A stretch of DNA of 64,000 bases from the NCBI RefSeq assembly GCF_016865485.1, contig NZ_AP024452.1, positions 1,510,501 to 1,574,500 of the forward strand, given 5' to 3'. Positions 1-8,661 of the stretch are shown in pieces. Both the position numbers and the translations under genes were made by a program. Origin of the DNA: Luteitalea sp. TBR-22. Lineage in GTDB: Bacteria > Acidobacteriota > Vicinamibacteria > Vicinamibacterales > Vicinamibacteraceae. The notes under the pieces are model-generated. The model worked only from the letters and a program-made list of their open reading frames with translations, did no database searches and was not told where the DNA came from. Numbering within the stretch: position 1 is the stretch's first letter; every line of letters starts with the position of its first letter.

Positions 1-1
1 G

Positions 2-460
2 ACCTCGTCGCCGTTCGCCTGGGCCGATGCCGTCACCCGGTTCGCCCGGGCGATTGGCGCGGCCCGCAGCGGCGCCCTGGCGCAGGCGCGCGACGACACC
101 GCCGCGCTCGGGGCGATCGCGCAGCGCCTCGCGGCGGCGGGCGAGGCGTACTGGGCCGGGCAGGTGGACATCCAGCGGCGCGCGGCGCAGGCGTGGGTGT
201 TGTTGGGGGAGGGACGGCGGGTCGAGGCGCGCGCCTTGATGCAGGATGCTGCCGATCGCGAGGACGCGACGGAGAAGGCGGCCGTCACGCCCGGGCCGAT
301 CGCGCCGGCGCGCGAGCTCCTGGGCGACATGCTGATGGCACTGGACCGGCCGGCGGAGGCCCTGGCCGCGTACGAGGCGACGTTGAGGCAGGAGCCGGGG
401 CGACGGCGGGCGACGCGGGGCGCGGCGGAGGCGGCGCGAGCGGCCGGGTCGAAACGGTAG
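2..460 (+). CDS. C-terminal part of a TPR-type protein (5' end outside window)
   Basis: The reading frame is open from base 2 and ends with TAG at 458-460, so only the last 152 or so residues are present. The visible part is alanine-rich and helical. Its final part (LGDMLMALDRPAEALAAYE) has the spacing of a tetratricopeptide repeat, a fold that mediates protein-protein contacts. An internal ATG at 164 is not needed as a start because coding continues upstream. Substrate and partner cannot be judged from the fragment. The next gene lies on the opposite strand 27 bp away, so the two genes converge. Confidence 0.7.
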   Translation, partial: TSSPFAWADAVTRFARAIGAARSGALAQARDDTAALGAIAQRLAAAGEAYWAGQVDIQRRAAQAWVLLGEGRRVEARALMQDAADREDATEKAAVTPGPIAPARELLGDMLMALDRPAEALAAYEATLRQEPGRRRATRGAAEAARAAGSKR

Positions 461-487
461 TTCCAACCCGGCCCGTCGGCGAAACGC

Positions 488-2023
488 TTATGCGGCTTCG
501 GCCTTGCTCTGCTGCTCGATCGGACGCAGTTGGAGGCCCGGCATCGGCGTGCCGGCAAACAGCTTCTGGCAGGGGATGGCCATGAGCCGCGCCCAGCGTA
601 CCGACCGGCTGACGCGGGCGCTGTCGGTCGCGATGCCGGTGTTGGCGTACATCTGTCGGTAGATCTTCGAGATCAGCAGGAACGCCAGCCGCGACTTCAG
701 CGACTTGACGACCTGCGCGCGCTTCCAGATGCTCTTGGTCGAGTAGAACCGATCCCACACGCCCTGCGTGCGTTCGCGGATCTCCTGCGCGCTCATCACC
801 GGGTGCTCGATGTACACCTTGGGACGCACCGCCTGCGGAATCAGCCAGTGGCGCGTCACCGGGATGCCGTTGACCGACTCCGGCTGCTCGCCCTGCGTCT
901 TCTCCCAGGCCGCGAAGTCCAGCGTGCCCGGGAACGGCGTCAGCATCACGAACTGCGCGAACGTCACGTCGGCACGTTCGGCCACCGAAAGGCACGTGTC
1001 GAACGTCTCCGGCTTGTCGCTCGGCAGGCCGAAGATGAACGACCCGAGCACGTGCACGCCATGCTTCCGGAACTGCTGCAGGCGCGTGACGAGTGCCTCG
1101 CCGGCGACGTTGAAGCCCTTGTAGACGTCCTTGAGGCCCTCGGGCGTCACCGACTCGACACCGACCAGCGCGCCCTTGATGTGGGCGCGCCGCATCGCGT
1201 CGAGGAACTCCGGATCGTCGGCGGCCTCCATCGTGATCTGCGTGAACATCACGGTGTCGTCGGGCAGGCGCGCCAGTTGCTCCATCAGGGCGAAGCGCTC
1301 GGCGCGGATCGCCTTCAGCTCCTCGAGCCGGTCCTTGTTCTCGCGCCGCGCCGCCATGCGCAGGTCCTCGAGCGTCACCGGGTAGAAGTTGTCGTCGGCC
1401 AGCGCGATGAAGCGGAAGCCGCGGCGACGCAGGTCGAGGATCTCGTTGATCACGACCTCGACGTGCCGATGCCGTGGTGCCTGGCCGTCGGTGCGCCACA
1501 CGGAGCAGAACGAGCAGTGCTTCGGGCAGCCGCGCACGGTCTGCACCGACGCCCACATGTACTTGCCCGTCGGCAGCATGTCCCAGCGCCCCGGCTTGAA
1601 CTGCTCGGCGGCGATGCGGCCGCCGTCGTACAGCGGCTTGGGCGCGCCCGACGCGATGTCGGCCAGCACGGCCGGCCAGGCGACCTCGCCGTCACCGGTC
1701 ACCACGGCATGCGCGCCGCCCAGATCGCGGGCTTCATCAGGGAACAACGTCGCGTGGATGCCCCCGTACACGACGGTGGCGCCGGCTTCTCGGGCGGCCT
1801 TGCCGATCTCGTACCCGCGCAGGGCGTTACCGGTATGGATCCCGATCCCCACCGTGTCGCCGCGCTTCAGGATGGTGGGGTCGAGGGGGTCGAGGGTCTC
1901 GTCCACGAGGATGGGCGTGCCATAGGCATCGGGCGTGGCCGAGGCCAGCACGTACATCCATCGCGGCGTGATCACGCCGATGCCGAACGACACGTGGCTG
2001 GGGTTGACGAGGTAGACGCTCAT
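488..2023 (-). CDS. B12-binding-domain radical SAM protein
   Basis: This 511-residue protein has an N-terminal Rossmann-like half (about residues 1-150) of the B12-binding type and a radical SAM core. The cluster motif CPKHCSFC (C-x3-C-x2-C) should bind the [4Fe-4S] cluster that cleaves S-adenosylmethionine. The C-terminal 150 residues are a helical extension. The ATG at 2023 is chosen because the family N-terminus (MSVYLVNPSHVSFG) starts there and because it overlaps the stop of the upstream rpoZ-like gene by 4 bp (ATGA). Longer upstream reading is arginine-rich shadow sequence. The family includes hopanoid and lipid methyl- or alkyl-modifying enzymes; the exact reaction is not inferable. 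The N-terminal domain has no obvious DxHxxG cobalamin ligand motif. Confidence 0.85.
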   Translation of the reverse strand: MSVYLVNPSHVSFGIGVITPRWMYVLASATPDAYGTPILVDETLDPLDPTILKRGDTVGIGIHTGNALRGYEIGKAAREAGATVVYGGIHATLFPDEARDLGGAHAVVTGDGEVAWPAVLADIASGAPKPLYDGGRIAAEQFKPGRWDMLPTGKYMWASVQTVRGCPKHCSFCSVWRTDGQAPRHRHVEVVINEILDLRRRGFRFIALADDNFYPVTLEDLRMAARRENKDRLEELKAIRAERFALMEQLARLPDDTVMFTQITMEAADDPEFLDAMRRAHIKGALVGVESVTPEGLKDVYKGFNVAGEALVTRLQQFRKHGVHVLGSFIFGLPSDKPETFDTCLSVAERADVTFAQFVMLTPFPGTLDFAAWEKTQGEQPESVNGIPVTRHWLIPQAVRPKVYIEHPVMSAQEIRERTQGVWDRFYSTKSIWKRAQVVKSLKSRLAFLLISKIYRQMYANTGIATDSARVSRSVRWARLMAIPCQKLFAGTPMPGLQLRPIEQQSKAEAA

Positions 2024-2223
2024 GGCGCGAGTGCTCCGAGGGTGGCGTCGACGATGGGATCGTCGGCCTTCACCGCCCCGGCGGCGACCTCCATCTGCGC
2101 CATGACGGCGATCGTGTGCGCGCCGGGTACGCGCGGGGTGCACCCCTGGGCAAGTTGCAGCACGCGCAGGCGCGCAAGGGTGACGAACGCGAACGCGCCG
2201 AGATCGTCGGGGCGCTTGACCAT
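2020..2223 (-). CDS. rpoZ: RNA polymerase omega subunit-like small protein
   Basis: This 67-residue product contains FAFVTLARLRVLQLAQGC followed by TPRV and ends in a short beta-rich tail. That layout matches the divergent omega subunits of Acidobacteriota (a helix with LRxxQL, then GCxPRV), which help assemble RNA polymerase. Its stop overlaps the start of the radical SAM gene by 4 bp, implying translational coupling. It starts at the ATG at 2223-2221, with an intergenic space to the divergent peptidase gene that presumably holds both promoters. Identification is by remembered family pattern only. The alternative is an uncharacterised small protein. Confidence 0.55.
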   Translation of the reverse strand: MVKRPDDLGAFAFVTLARLRVLQLAQGCTPRVPGAHTIAVMAQMEVAAGAVKADDPIVDATLGALAP

Positions 2224-2388
2224 GGGGACAGTCTCCAGGCGCGCGGGGAAGACGCACGGGCGCGCCGCGTGGACAGCACGGGAGTCCCAGGCTCATGACA
2301 CGGCTCGCTGGCCGCGACTGCTGGCTCGATGAAGTTCGAGTCTAGCACGCAGGATCGATGCGGCCGGCCGCATGGCAGAATCGCCGGC

Positions 2389-3579
2389 ATGGCGCCTGAT
2401 CCCGAGCCAGCCTCGCGCGCGCACGCGAGAGGCCTGGCGACCGCGATGCTGCTGCTGGGGCTCGGCGCAGGCGTGTCGGTCGCCCAGCCCGGTCCGCCCG
2501 CGTCCTCCGGGCCGCCCCGGCCGCGGCCGTCGGCGCGCGACCTCGGGGTGGCGCCAGGCGTCCTCGCCCCTGGTCCGCTCAACGCCATCACCGACGTCGG
2601 CGGCGTGCGGGTCGGGCATGTGACGCTCAGCCGCGGCGACGACGTGCGCACCGGGGTGACGGCGATCCTGCCGCATGGCGGCAATCTCTTTCGGGAGAAG
2701 GTGACCGGCGCGGTCTTCGTCGGCAACGCGTTCGGCAAGCTCGCCGGCTCCACGCAGGTGCGCGAGCTCGGCACCATCGAGACGCCGATCGTGCTCACCA
2801 ACACGCTCGCCGTCGGCCCCGCCATCGAGGGCGTCGTCGGCTGGACGTTGGCCCAGCCCGGCAACGAGGACGTGCGCTCGGTCAATGCGGTGGTCGGCGA
2901 GACCAACGACGGCGGGCTCAACGACATCCGCGGCCTGCACGTGTCGGCCGCCGACGTGCGCCGGGCCATCGACGAGGCGTCCGCGGGGCCGGTCGACGAA
3001 GGGGCGGTCGGGGCGGGCACCGGGACCATGGCCTTCGGCTGGAAGGGCGGCATCGGCACGTCCTCGCGGCGGGTGCCACAAGGCGAGCACAGGTGGACGG
3101 TCGGCGTGCTGGTGCAGAGCAACTACGGCGGCCGGCTGACGATGGACGGCGTGCCGTTGTGGAAGGCTCTGTCGCGCGCCCCCGCCGCTGCCGGACAGGA
3201 TGCCGACGGCTCCTGCATGATCGTCGTCGCCACCGATGCGCCGCTCGACGCCCGTGGCCTCGAGCGACTCGCCGCCAGGGCGCTGTTCGCGCTCGCGCGC
3301 ACCGGGTCCACCTACGCCAACGGCAGCGGCGACTTCGCGATCGCCTTCTCGACGCACACGTCGCTGCGCGTCGTGCACGGCGCGGAGTCACCCGTGGCTC
3401 GGACGGTGCTGCCCACCGACGGCGTTTCTGCCCTGTTCGAAGCGGCCATGGATGCCACCGAGGAAGCCGTCTACGACTCGATGCTGAAGGCCGTGGACAC
3501 GACGGCGCGTGGTCGGACGGTGCGGGCCCTGCCGATCGACGACGTCCGCCGGGCGCTGGCGACGCGCGCCTATCGGTGA
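2389..3579 (+). CDS. P1 (S58, DmpA-type) family aminopeptidase, secreted
   Basis: The roughly 396-residue product starts at the ATG at 2389, which begins a signal peptide (hydrophobic run LATAMLLLGLGAG, cleavage near VAQ). The mature part has the DmpA/P1 layout: an N-terminal ITDVGGVRVGH segment and a central NDGGLNDIRG region. The autoproteolysis site is KGGIGTSSR, where the serine after GT becomes the N-terminal nucleophile of the second chain. These N-terminal nucleophile hydrolases release N-terminal amino acids or D-amino acids and beta-peptides from small peptides. The 20 residues upstream of the chosen start are unlikely to be coding. It diverges from the rpoZ/radical SAM pair. Confidence 0.85.
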   Translation: MAPDPEPASRAHARGLATAMLLLGLGAGVSVAQPGPPASSGPPRPRPSARDLGVAPGVLAPGPLNAITDVGGVRVGHVTLSRGDDVRTGVTAILPHGGNLFREKVTGAVFVGNAFGKLAGSTQVRELGTIETPIVLTNTLAVGPAIEGVVGWTLAQPGNEDVRSVNAVVGETNDGGLNDIRGLHVSAADVRRAIDEASAGPVDEGAVGAGTGTMAFGWKGGIGTSSRRVPQGEHRWTVGVLVQSNYGGRLTMDGVPLWKALSRAPAAAGQDADGSCMIVVATDAPLDARGLERLAARALFALARTGSTYANGSGDFAIAFSTHTSLRVVHGAESPVARTVLPTDGVSALFEAAMDATEEAVYDSMLKAVDTTARGRTVRALPIDDVRRALATRAYR

Positions 3580-3706
3580 AGGCCCGCAGGGGCGGCTGCT
3601 ACGCCGGCCGGGCGGCGATCCGCTACCATCCGGCACGTCCCGATCCTGACCCGTCGTGCCGCGACGCCCGCGGCGGCGGCCTGCGTCGGTCCTCCGGAGG
3701 TGCGTG

Positions 3707-4267
3707 ATGCGTGCAGTGGCGTCGTTCCTGTTGATGGGTGTCCTCGGGCTCGCACCCGTCGCGTCAGCTCAAGCACCGGCGGCGCCGCCCGCCGCCGCCC
3801 CCGATCCCAATCCCCTCACCGCGGAGGCGCGGCGCGCCGTGGAGCGCATCTCGGGCAACCTGCTGCGGATGGCGGAGAAGATGCCGGAGGAGCACTACGG
3901 CTTCCAGGCCGTGCCCGAGATCCGGACGTTTGCCGCAACGCTCGGCCACACCATCGATTCGCGGACGCGGACCTGCGCGAGCCTCAGTGGATCAGGCGCG
4001 CAACCCGGCGCCTCGGCGCTCAAGGCGAAGGCCGACCTGGTCGCGGCGATGAAGGCCTCGATTGCCGAGTGCGAGAAGGCGTTCGCGACCCTGACCGACG
4101 CGACGATCGTCGGCGTCGTGACGGGCGGCCGCGGCGGGCCGCGCTCGCGCCTGGCGGCGATCTACGGCATGGTCGCGCACGACAACGAGGAGTACGGCTA
4201 CCTGGCCGTGCACATGCGCCTGAAGGGCGTGGTGCCGCCGTCGAGCGAGGCCGCCCCGCCTCGCTGA
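3707..4267 (+). CDS. DinB-like four-helix protein, exported
   Basis: This 186-residue product starts at the ATG at 3707, preceded by a good ribosome binding site (CCGGAGG, 3694-3700), and opens with a signal peptide ending in VASAQA. The rest (AEKMPEEHYGFQAVPEIRT, then a helix with LGHTIDS and a last helix with HDNEEYGYLAVHMR) matches the DinB/YfiT-like metal-binding four-helix bundle. In that family three histidines hold a divalent metal. The function of exported members is unknown; related cytosolic proteins include thiol transferases. The larger upstream reading from 3656 lacks a signal sequence and is rejected. Confidence 0.8.
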   Translation: MRAVASFLLMGVLGLAPVASAQAPAAPPAAAPDPNPLTAEARRAVERISGNLLRMAEKMPEEHYGFQAVPEIRTFAATLGHTIDSRTRTCASLSGSGAQPGASALKAKADLVAAMKASIAECEKAFATLTDATIVGVVTGGRGGPRSRLAAIYGMVAHDNEEYGYLAVHMRLKGVVPPSSEAAPPR

Positions 4268-4304
4268 CGCCGGGCGCCGGCAACGGCGGATCGGTGAGTC
4301 GGCG

Positions 4305-5834
4305 CTAGTTCGCGCCCGAATCGACGCGCCGCCGCCCGCCCGCCTCCGGGCCTTTCTGCGGCGCCGCGGCCCGCCGCGATCGGTCGCCGTCGACGACCGT
4401 GCGGACCGTGGCCAGCAACATCTCCACGTCCACGGGCTTGGCCAGGTGCGCGTGGAAGCCGCTGGCGAGGGCACGCTGGCGGTCCACCTCGCGGGCGTGC
4501 GCGGTCACCGAGATGGCCGGCGCTTCGGCGCCGGGCAGGCCAGAGCGCCGGATGCGCTGCAGCAGCGCGTAGCCGTCCTCGTCGGGCATGCCGATGTCGA
4601 GGAGCAGCACGTCGGGCCGCCGGCGCCTCAGCACCTCGCCGATCGTCTCGCCCGACGCCAACGCCTCGACGCCTGCCCCGGCCTGCTCCAGCAGCCGGAC
4701 CAGGACGTCGCGCATGTCCGCCTCGTCGTCGACCAGGACGGCCGTGATGCCATCGAGCCTGGTGGAGGCGCCGGATGGATCGGTCGCCCCGGCGGGCGCG
4801 GCCGGCGGCAGGGCCTCGAACGCCATCCGACGTGGCAGCCGCACGACGAAGCTGGCGCCCGTGCCCGGCCCGTCGCTCGACGCCGACACGCTGCCGCCGT
4901 GCAACTGCAGCAGCCGCGACACGATCGACAGGCCAAGCCCCAGGCCGCCGTGTCGTCGCGTCTGCGTGCTGTCGCCCTGCCAGAACGGCTCGAACAGGCG
5001 CGCGATGAAGGCCGGCTCGATGCCCATCCCGTCGTCCTCCACGCGCAGCACGGCGTCGTTCCCCTCGCTGCCCACCCGCACGCGGATCGTGCCACCCGGC
5101 GTGGAGAACTTCACCCCGTTCACGAGCAGGTTGGCCGCGACCTGCTGCAGGCGCCCGGCATCACCGGTCACCACCGGTGGCGGGTCGTCGCACGCCAGCT
5201 CGATGGTGATGTTCTTCGCGGCCGCCATGGGACGCACGCCGTCGAGGGCGTTCGACACGGGCACGTCGAGGCGCACCGGGGCGAGCTCGAGGTGGAGCGA
5301 TCCGGCATGGAGGCGACTGAGGTCGAGCAGTTCCTCCACCAGGGCGGCCTGCAGCCGGGCATTGCGCTCGATCGTATCGACAGCCTTGCCATCGTCGGCG
5401 GGGCGGTTCGGCGACCGCAGGATGGCGCACCAGCCGAGAATGGCGGCCAGCGGCGTCCGGAGCTCATGCGACAGGGTGGCCAGGAACTGGTCCTTGATGC
5501 GGCTGGCGCGCTCGGCCTCGGTGCGGGCGGCACGTTCGCTCTCGAGCAGGGCATCGCGTTGCGCCTCGGCGCGGCGCCCGCGGGCGACCTCGCGGCCGAA
5601 GAAGAACATGGCCAGCAGCGCGGTCACCGAGCCCCAGATGGCGATGAGCACGGTGAAGGCCGGGCCGGGCACGATGCCCGTCGACACGACGACCCGCCAG
5701 GCCAGCATGGAGAGCAGCGTGCCCAGCAGGCACAGCCACGCCGTGGCCGCCGTTCGGTGGATGCGCAGCAGGGCCACGCAGTACACCACGGCCGCCACCT
5801 GCAGCACGGTCGCGCAGATCAGCAGCAGGCGCAC
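4305..5834 (-). CDS. Membrane-bound hybrid histidine kinase with receiver domain
   Basis: The roughly 509-residue product has two or three N-terminal transmembrane helices (residues 1-80), a short coiled coil and a HisKA domain with the phosphorylated histidine in LSHELRTPLA. A HATPase_c domain with N and G boxes follows, and then a C-terminal receiver domain whose aspartate is in VLLLDIGMPDEDG. It is a hybrid sensor kinase that probably passes phosphate to its own receiver. No periplasmic sensor domain of any size is visible, so the input may be the membrane itself. The start is read as GTG at 5834 and is not well supported by a ribosome binding site. No separate response regulator lies beside it. 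Confidence 0.85.
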   Translation of the reverse strand: MRLLLICATVLQVAAVVYCVALLRIHRTAATAWLCLLGTLLSMLAWRVVVSTGIVPGPAFTVLIAIWGSVTALLAMFFFGREVARGRRAEAQRDALLESERAARTEAERASRIKDQFLATLSHELRTPLAAILGWCAILRSPNRPADDGKAVDTIERNARLQAALVEELLDLSRLHAGSLHLELAPVRLDVPVSNALDGVRPMAAAKNITIELACDDPPPVVTGDAGRLQQVAANLLVNGVKFSTPGGTIRVRVGSEGNDAVLRVEDDGMGIEPAFIARLFEPFWQGDSTQTRRHGGLGLGLSIVSRLLQLHGGSVSASSDGPGTGASFVVRLPRRMAFEALPPAAPAGATDPSGASTRLDGITAVLVDDEADMRDVLVRLLEQAGAGVEALASGETIGEVLRRRRPDVLLLDIGMPDEDGYALLQRIRRSGLPGAEAPAISVTAHAREVDRQRALASGFHAHLAKPVDVEMLLATVRTVVDGDRSRRAAAPQKGPEAGGRRRVDSGAN

Positions 5835-5929
5835 GGGAGGCGCCAGCTTAGCAGGTATGCAACTCGACCTTGAATCCAGGGCCGAGTTGGAAGGAGCGCG
5901 GACGAGTTGCGCTGATGAGCTTCAGTGGC

Positions 5930-7561
5930 TCAGGCCAGCGCCGCCGTCACGATCTGGCGGGCCTCGTCGACGATCTGCGCGAGGTGCGCTTCGCTTCTGA
6001 AGCTCTCGGCGTAGATCTTGTAGATGTCCTCGGTGCCCGACGGGCGCGCCGCGAACCAGCCCTCCGCGGTGGTCACCTTGAGGCCGCCGATGTTGGCGCC
6101 GTTGCCGGGCGCCGTGGTGAGGCGCGCGGTGATCGCGTCGCCGGCCAGCGTCGAGGCCGTGACCCTGTCGCCCGTGAGGTGCTTGAACGCCTGCTTCTGC
6201 TCGGGCGTCGCGGCGGCGTCGAGGCGCACGTAGTACGGGGTGCCGTACTGCGCGGTGAGCTCCTGGTAGTGCACGCCGGGGTCCTTGCCTGTGACCGCCG
6301 TGATCTCCGCGGCCAGCAGGCCGAGGATGATGCCGTCCTTGTCGGTGGTCCACGCGGTGCCGTCGCGGCGCAGGAAGCTCGCGCCCGCGCTCTCCTCGCC
6401 ACCGAAGCACAGGCTGCCGTCGGCGAGCCCCGGGGAGAACCACTTGAAGCCGACCGGCACTTCGAGCAGCGTGCGGCCCAGGCCGTTCACCACGCGGTCG
6501 ATCATGCTGCTCGACACCAGCGTCTTGCCGACGGCCGCCGAAGCCCACTGCCGACGATGGCCCAGCAGGTACCGGATCGCGACAGCCAGGTAGTGGTTCG
6601 GGTTCATCAGCCCCACCGAGGGCGTGACGATGCCGTGGCGGTCGACGTCGGCGTCGTTGCCCCACGCGATGTCGAAGCGATCCTTGAGACCCACCAGGCT
6701 CGCCATCGCGTACGGGCTCGAGCAATCCATGCGGATCTTGCCGTCGTGGTCGAGGGTCATGAAGCCGAACGTCGGGTCGACGCGCGGGTTCACGACCTCG
6801 ATCTGCAGCCCGTACCGGCTGGCGATGCGGTCCCAGTAGGCGACCGCCGCGCCGCCCATCGGGTCGACGCCGATGCGCAGGCCGGCCGCGCGGATGGCCT
6901 CCATGTCGATCACGGCGCCGAGGTCGTCGATGTAGTCGGTGGCGAAGTCCTGCGCGCTGACGCATGCCGCTGCCGAGGCCTGCGCGTACGGGAGGCGTTG
7001 CACGCCGGCGTTCCCTTCGGCGAGCAGCGCGTTGGCACGCCGCTCGATCCCGCCGGTCACGTCGGTGTCGGCCGGCCCGCCGTGGGGCGGGTTGTACTTG
7101 AAGCCGCCGTCGGGCGGCGGATTGTGCGAGGGCGTGATGATCAACCCGTCGGCGAGCCCGTCGGTCCGGCCGGCGTTGTAGGCGAGGATGGCGTGCGAGA
7201 TCACCGGCGTGGGCGCGAAGCCGTCGTCGACCTGGCGCACCGTGGTCACGCCGTTGGCGGCGAGCACCTCGACGGCGGTGCGCTCGGCCGGAGCCGACAA
7301 CGCGTGCGTGTCCTTGCCGATGAAGAGGGGGCCGGTGATCCCCTGGCTCGCCCGGTACTCGCACACCGCCTGGGTGATGGCGGCGATGTGCGCGTCGTTG
7401 AAGCTGCGCGACAGCGAACTGCCGCGGTGGCCGCTGGTGCCGAAGGCGACGCGCTGCGTGGCCACCGCCGGATCGGGGACGGCGGCGTACGCCTCGAGCA
7501 GGGCGGGCACGTCCATCAGCATGTCGGCGGGCACGGGCGAACCAGCGAGGGGGTGAGGCAT
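5930..7561 (-). CDS. pgm: Phosphoglucomutase (alpha-D-glucose type)
   Basis: The 543-residue product matches the usual length of the bacterial Pgm family. It starts [10 protein letters not shown], with the substrate-binding loop [10 protein letters not shown] near the N-terminus. The phosphoserine loop is [12 protein letters not shown], the metal-binding loop is [10 protein letters not shown], and GGEESAG is the sugar-ring binding motif. It interconverts glucose-1-phosphate and glucose-6-phosphate in the cytosol, linking glycogen or nucleotide-sugar synthesis to glycolysis. The ATG at 7561 is preferred over the longer reading from 7648 because upstream residues are arginine-rich and unlike the family. 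The gene appears to be transcribed on its own. Confidence 0.93.
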   Translation of the reverse strand: MPHPLAGSPVPADMLMDVPALLEAYAAVPDPAVATQRVAFGTSGHRGSSLSRSFNDAHIAAITQAVCEYRASQGITGPLFIGKDTHALSAPAERTAVEVLAANGVTTVRQVDDGFAPTPVISHAILAYNAGRTDGLADGLIITPSHNPPPDGGFKYNPPHGGPADTDVTGGIERRANALLAEGNAGVQRLPYAQASAAACVSAQDFATDYIDDLGAVIDMEAIRAAGLRIGVDPMGGAAVAYWDRIASRYGLQIEVVNPRVDPTFGFMTLDHDGKIRMDCSSPYAMASLVGLKDRFDIAWGNDADVDRHGIVTPSVGLMNPNHYLAVAIRYLLGHRRQWASAAVGKTLVSSSMIDRVVNGLGRTLLEVPVGFKWFSPGLADGSLCFGGEESAGASFLRRDGTAWTTDKDGIILGLLAAEITAVTGKDPGVHYQELTAQYGTPYYVRLDAAATPEQKQAFKHLTGDRVTASTLAGDAITARLTTAPGNGANIGGLKVTTAEGWFAARPSGTEDIYKIYAESFRSEAHLAQIVDEARQIVTAALA

Positions 7562-7684
7562 GGGCCTCACCATACGGCAGGCGGCGCGCACCGGACAAGG
7601 GCGCGTCCCCGGACGTGGCCGTCGACCCTGGTCGACGGTCAGGGGCACGTCAGGGGAGGAACCGCGGCGTTCAACACCGACCGA

Positions 7685-8563
7685 TCAGGCGTGGTTCCAG
7701 AGGCGCAACCGTCGTTCGAGCGCGTCGAGGTTGGACGCGGGCGCGAAGGGCGGGAAGTCGGCCTGCAGTTGCGCCAGCGTCGGCACGGCGCCCCAGGCGG
7801 TGATGCGGAAGACCTCCGTGGCCCGGCCGGAGGTGATGCCGAGCTCGCGGCCGGTCCGCTCGAAGCGGGCGCGCAGCAGGCTGGCCCAGTGTTCGCGCGA
7901 GGCCGGGGGCGCCATCGCGTGCCGGCCCACCCACGGCAGCCACTCGGCAATCTGCGACTGGTGGCACCACGTCATGTCGGCGATCGTCTCGAACGCGTCC
8001 TCGACGTCGATGGCGATGTCGAAGGCGTTGGCGCCGAACATGTAGCCGTCGTAGACGTTGACGATGACCGGCACCGTGCACGGCCGTGACTGTGTCTCGT
8101 CGGCGGGGTACTCGGGCGTGAACGCGTGTGGCACGTTGATCATGTAGGCGACGCGGCGCACCGCCTCGGCGATGGTCTCGTGGTCGTTGTGGATGCCGGC
8201 CAGCGGGTCGGCGCCGAGCGGCGGACAGAACAGGTAATCCGGTTCGAAGTCGCGGATCGCCTTCCACAGCGCGGCGAGCAGGTCGGGCGTCACCTGCAGG
8301 CACGCCTCGCGCGGCACGTGGCCGTTCGGCAGGCGCAGCACGTCGACGGCGTATTGCCCGATGCGGGCCGACGCGGCCTGTTCCTCGAGCCTGATCCGTC
8401 CCGTCTCCTCGCGCGTCCGCGCGTGGTGCCCCGCCTTGCCGTCGGTGCAGACCAGGACCTTCGCCTCGAAGGCGGCGCCGAGCGCCCGCCGCCACAGCTC
8501 GAAGGTGCCGCCGGCCGTGAACTCGTAGTCGTCGAAGTGGGCGTGGATGAAGAGGGCCTTCAT
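7685..8563 (-). CDS. PIG-L family zinc deacetylase
   Basis: The 292-residue product begins MKALFIHAHFDDYEF, a variant of the AHPDDxE motif that supplies zinc ligands and the catalytic aspartate. It also carries IHNDHETI, the second HxxH zinc-ligand motif. PIG-L enzymes remove N-acetyl groups from sugars such as GlcNAc conjugates. A clustered DGKAGHHARTREE segment matches the substrate loop seen in this family. The ATG at 8563 is the only start consistent with the motif lying at the extreme N-terminus. The in-frame reading upstream to 9022 is antisense to the PQQ dehydrogenase. The substrate cannot be stated. Confidence 0.85.
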   Translation of the reverse strand: MKALFIHAHFDDYEFTAGGTFELWRRALGAAFEAKVLVCTDGKAGHHARTREETGRIRLEEQAASARIGQYAVDVLRLPNGHVPREACLQVTPDLLAALWKAIRDFEPDYLFCPPLGADPLAGIHNDHETIAEAVRRVAYMINVPHAFTPEYPADETQSRPCTVPVIVNVYDGYMFGANAFDIAIDVEDAFETIADMTWCHQSQIAEWLPWVGRHAMAPPASREHWASLLRARFERTGRELGITSGRATEVFRITAWGAVPTLAQLQADFPPFAPASNLDALERRLRLWNHA

Positions 8564-8613
8564 GCGCCACACACTAGCAGAGCGCGAACGCGCGCCGCGC
8601 GCCGGCTGCCCCG

Positions 8614-8641
8614 CTGCCCGGTGCCCGGTGCCCGGCCTCCG
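8614..8641. repeat. Short tandem heptamer array (CTGCCCG/GTGCCCG type)
   Basis: Four consecutive 7-bp units (CTGCCCG, GTGCCCG, GTGCCCG, GCCTCCG) lie in the gap between the PQQ dehydrogenase stop and the deacetylase start. It is one of four such arrays in this window, each directly 3' of a minus-strand gene. Confidence 0.6.
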
Positions 8642-8661
8642 GCGCGGTGGGACACCGCGCC
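8641..8661 (-). terminator. Strong hairpin directly after the PQQ dehydrogenase stop
   Basis: A perfect 9-bp stem (GGCGCGGTG with CACCGCGCC) and a GGA loop abut the TAG stop at 8664-8662. No U-tract follows on either strand, so it may be an mRNA-stabilising or rho-independent-like end rather than a classical terminator. Confidence 0.5.

Noticed and set aside
2070-3378. Long minus-strand frames opposite the P1 peptidase gene
   Set aside because: They are antisense shadows in high-GC DNA; residues are arginine/proline-rich and lack domains.
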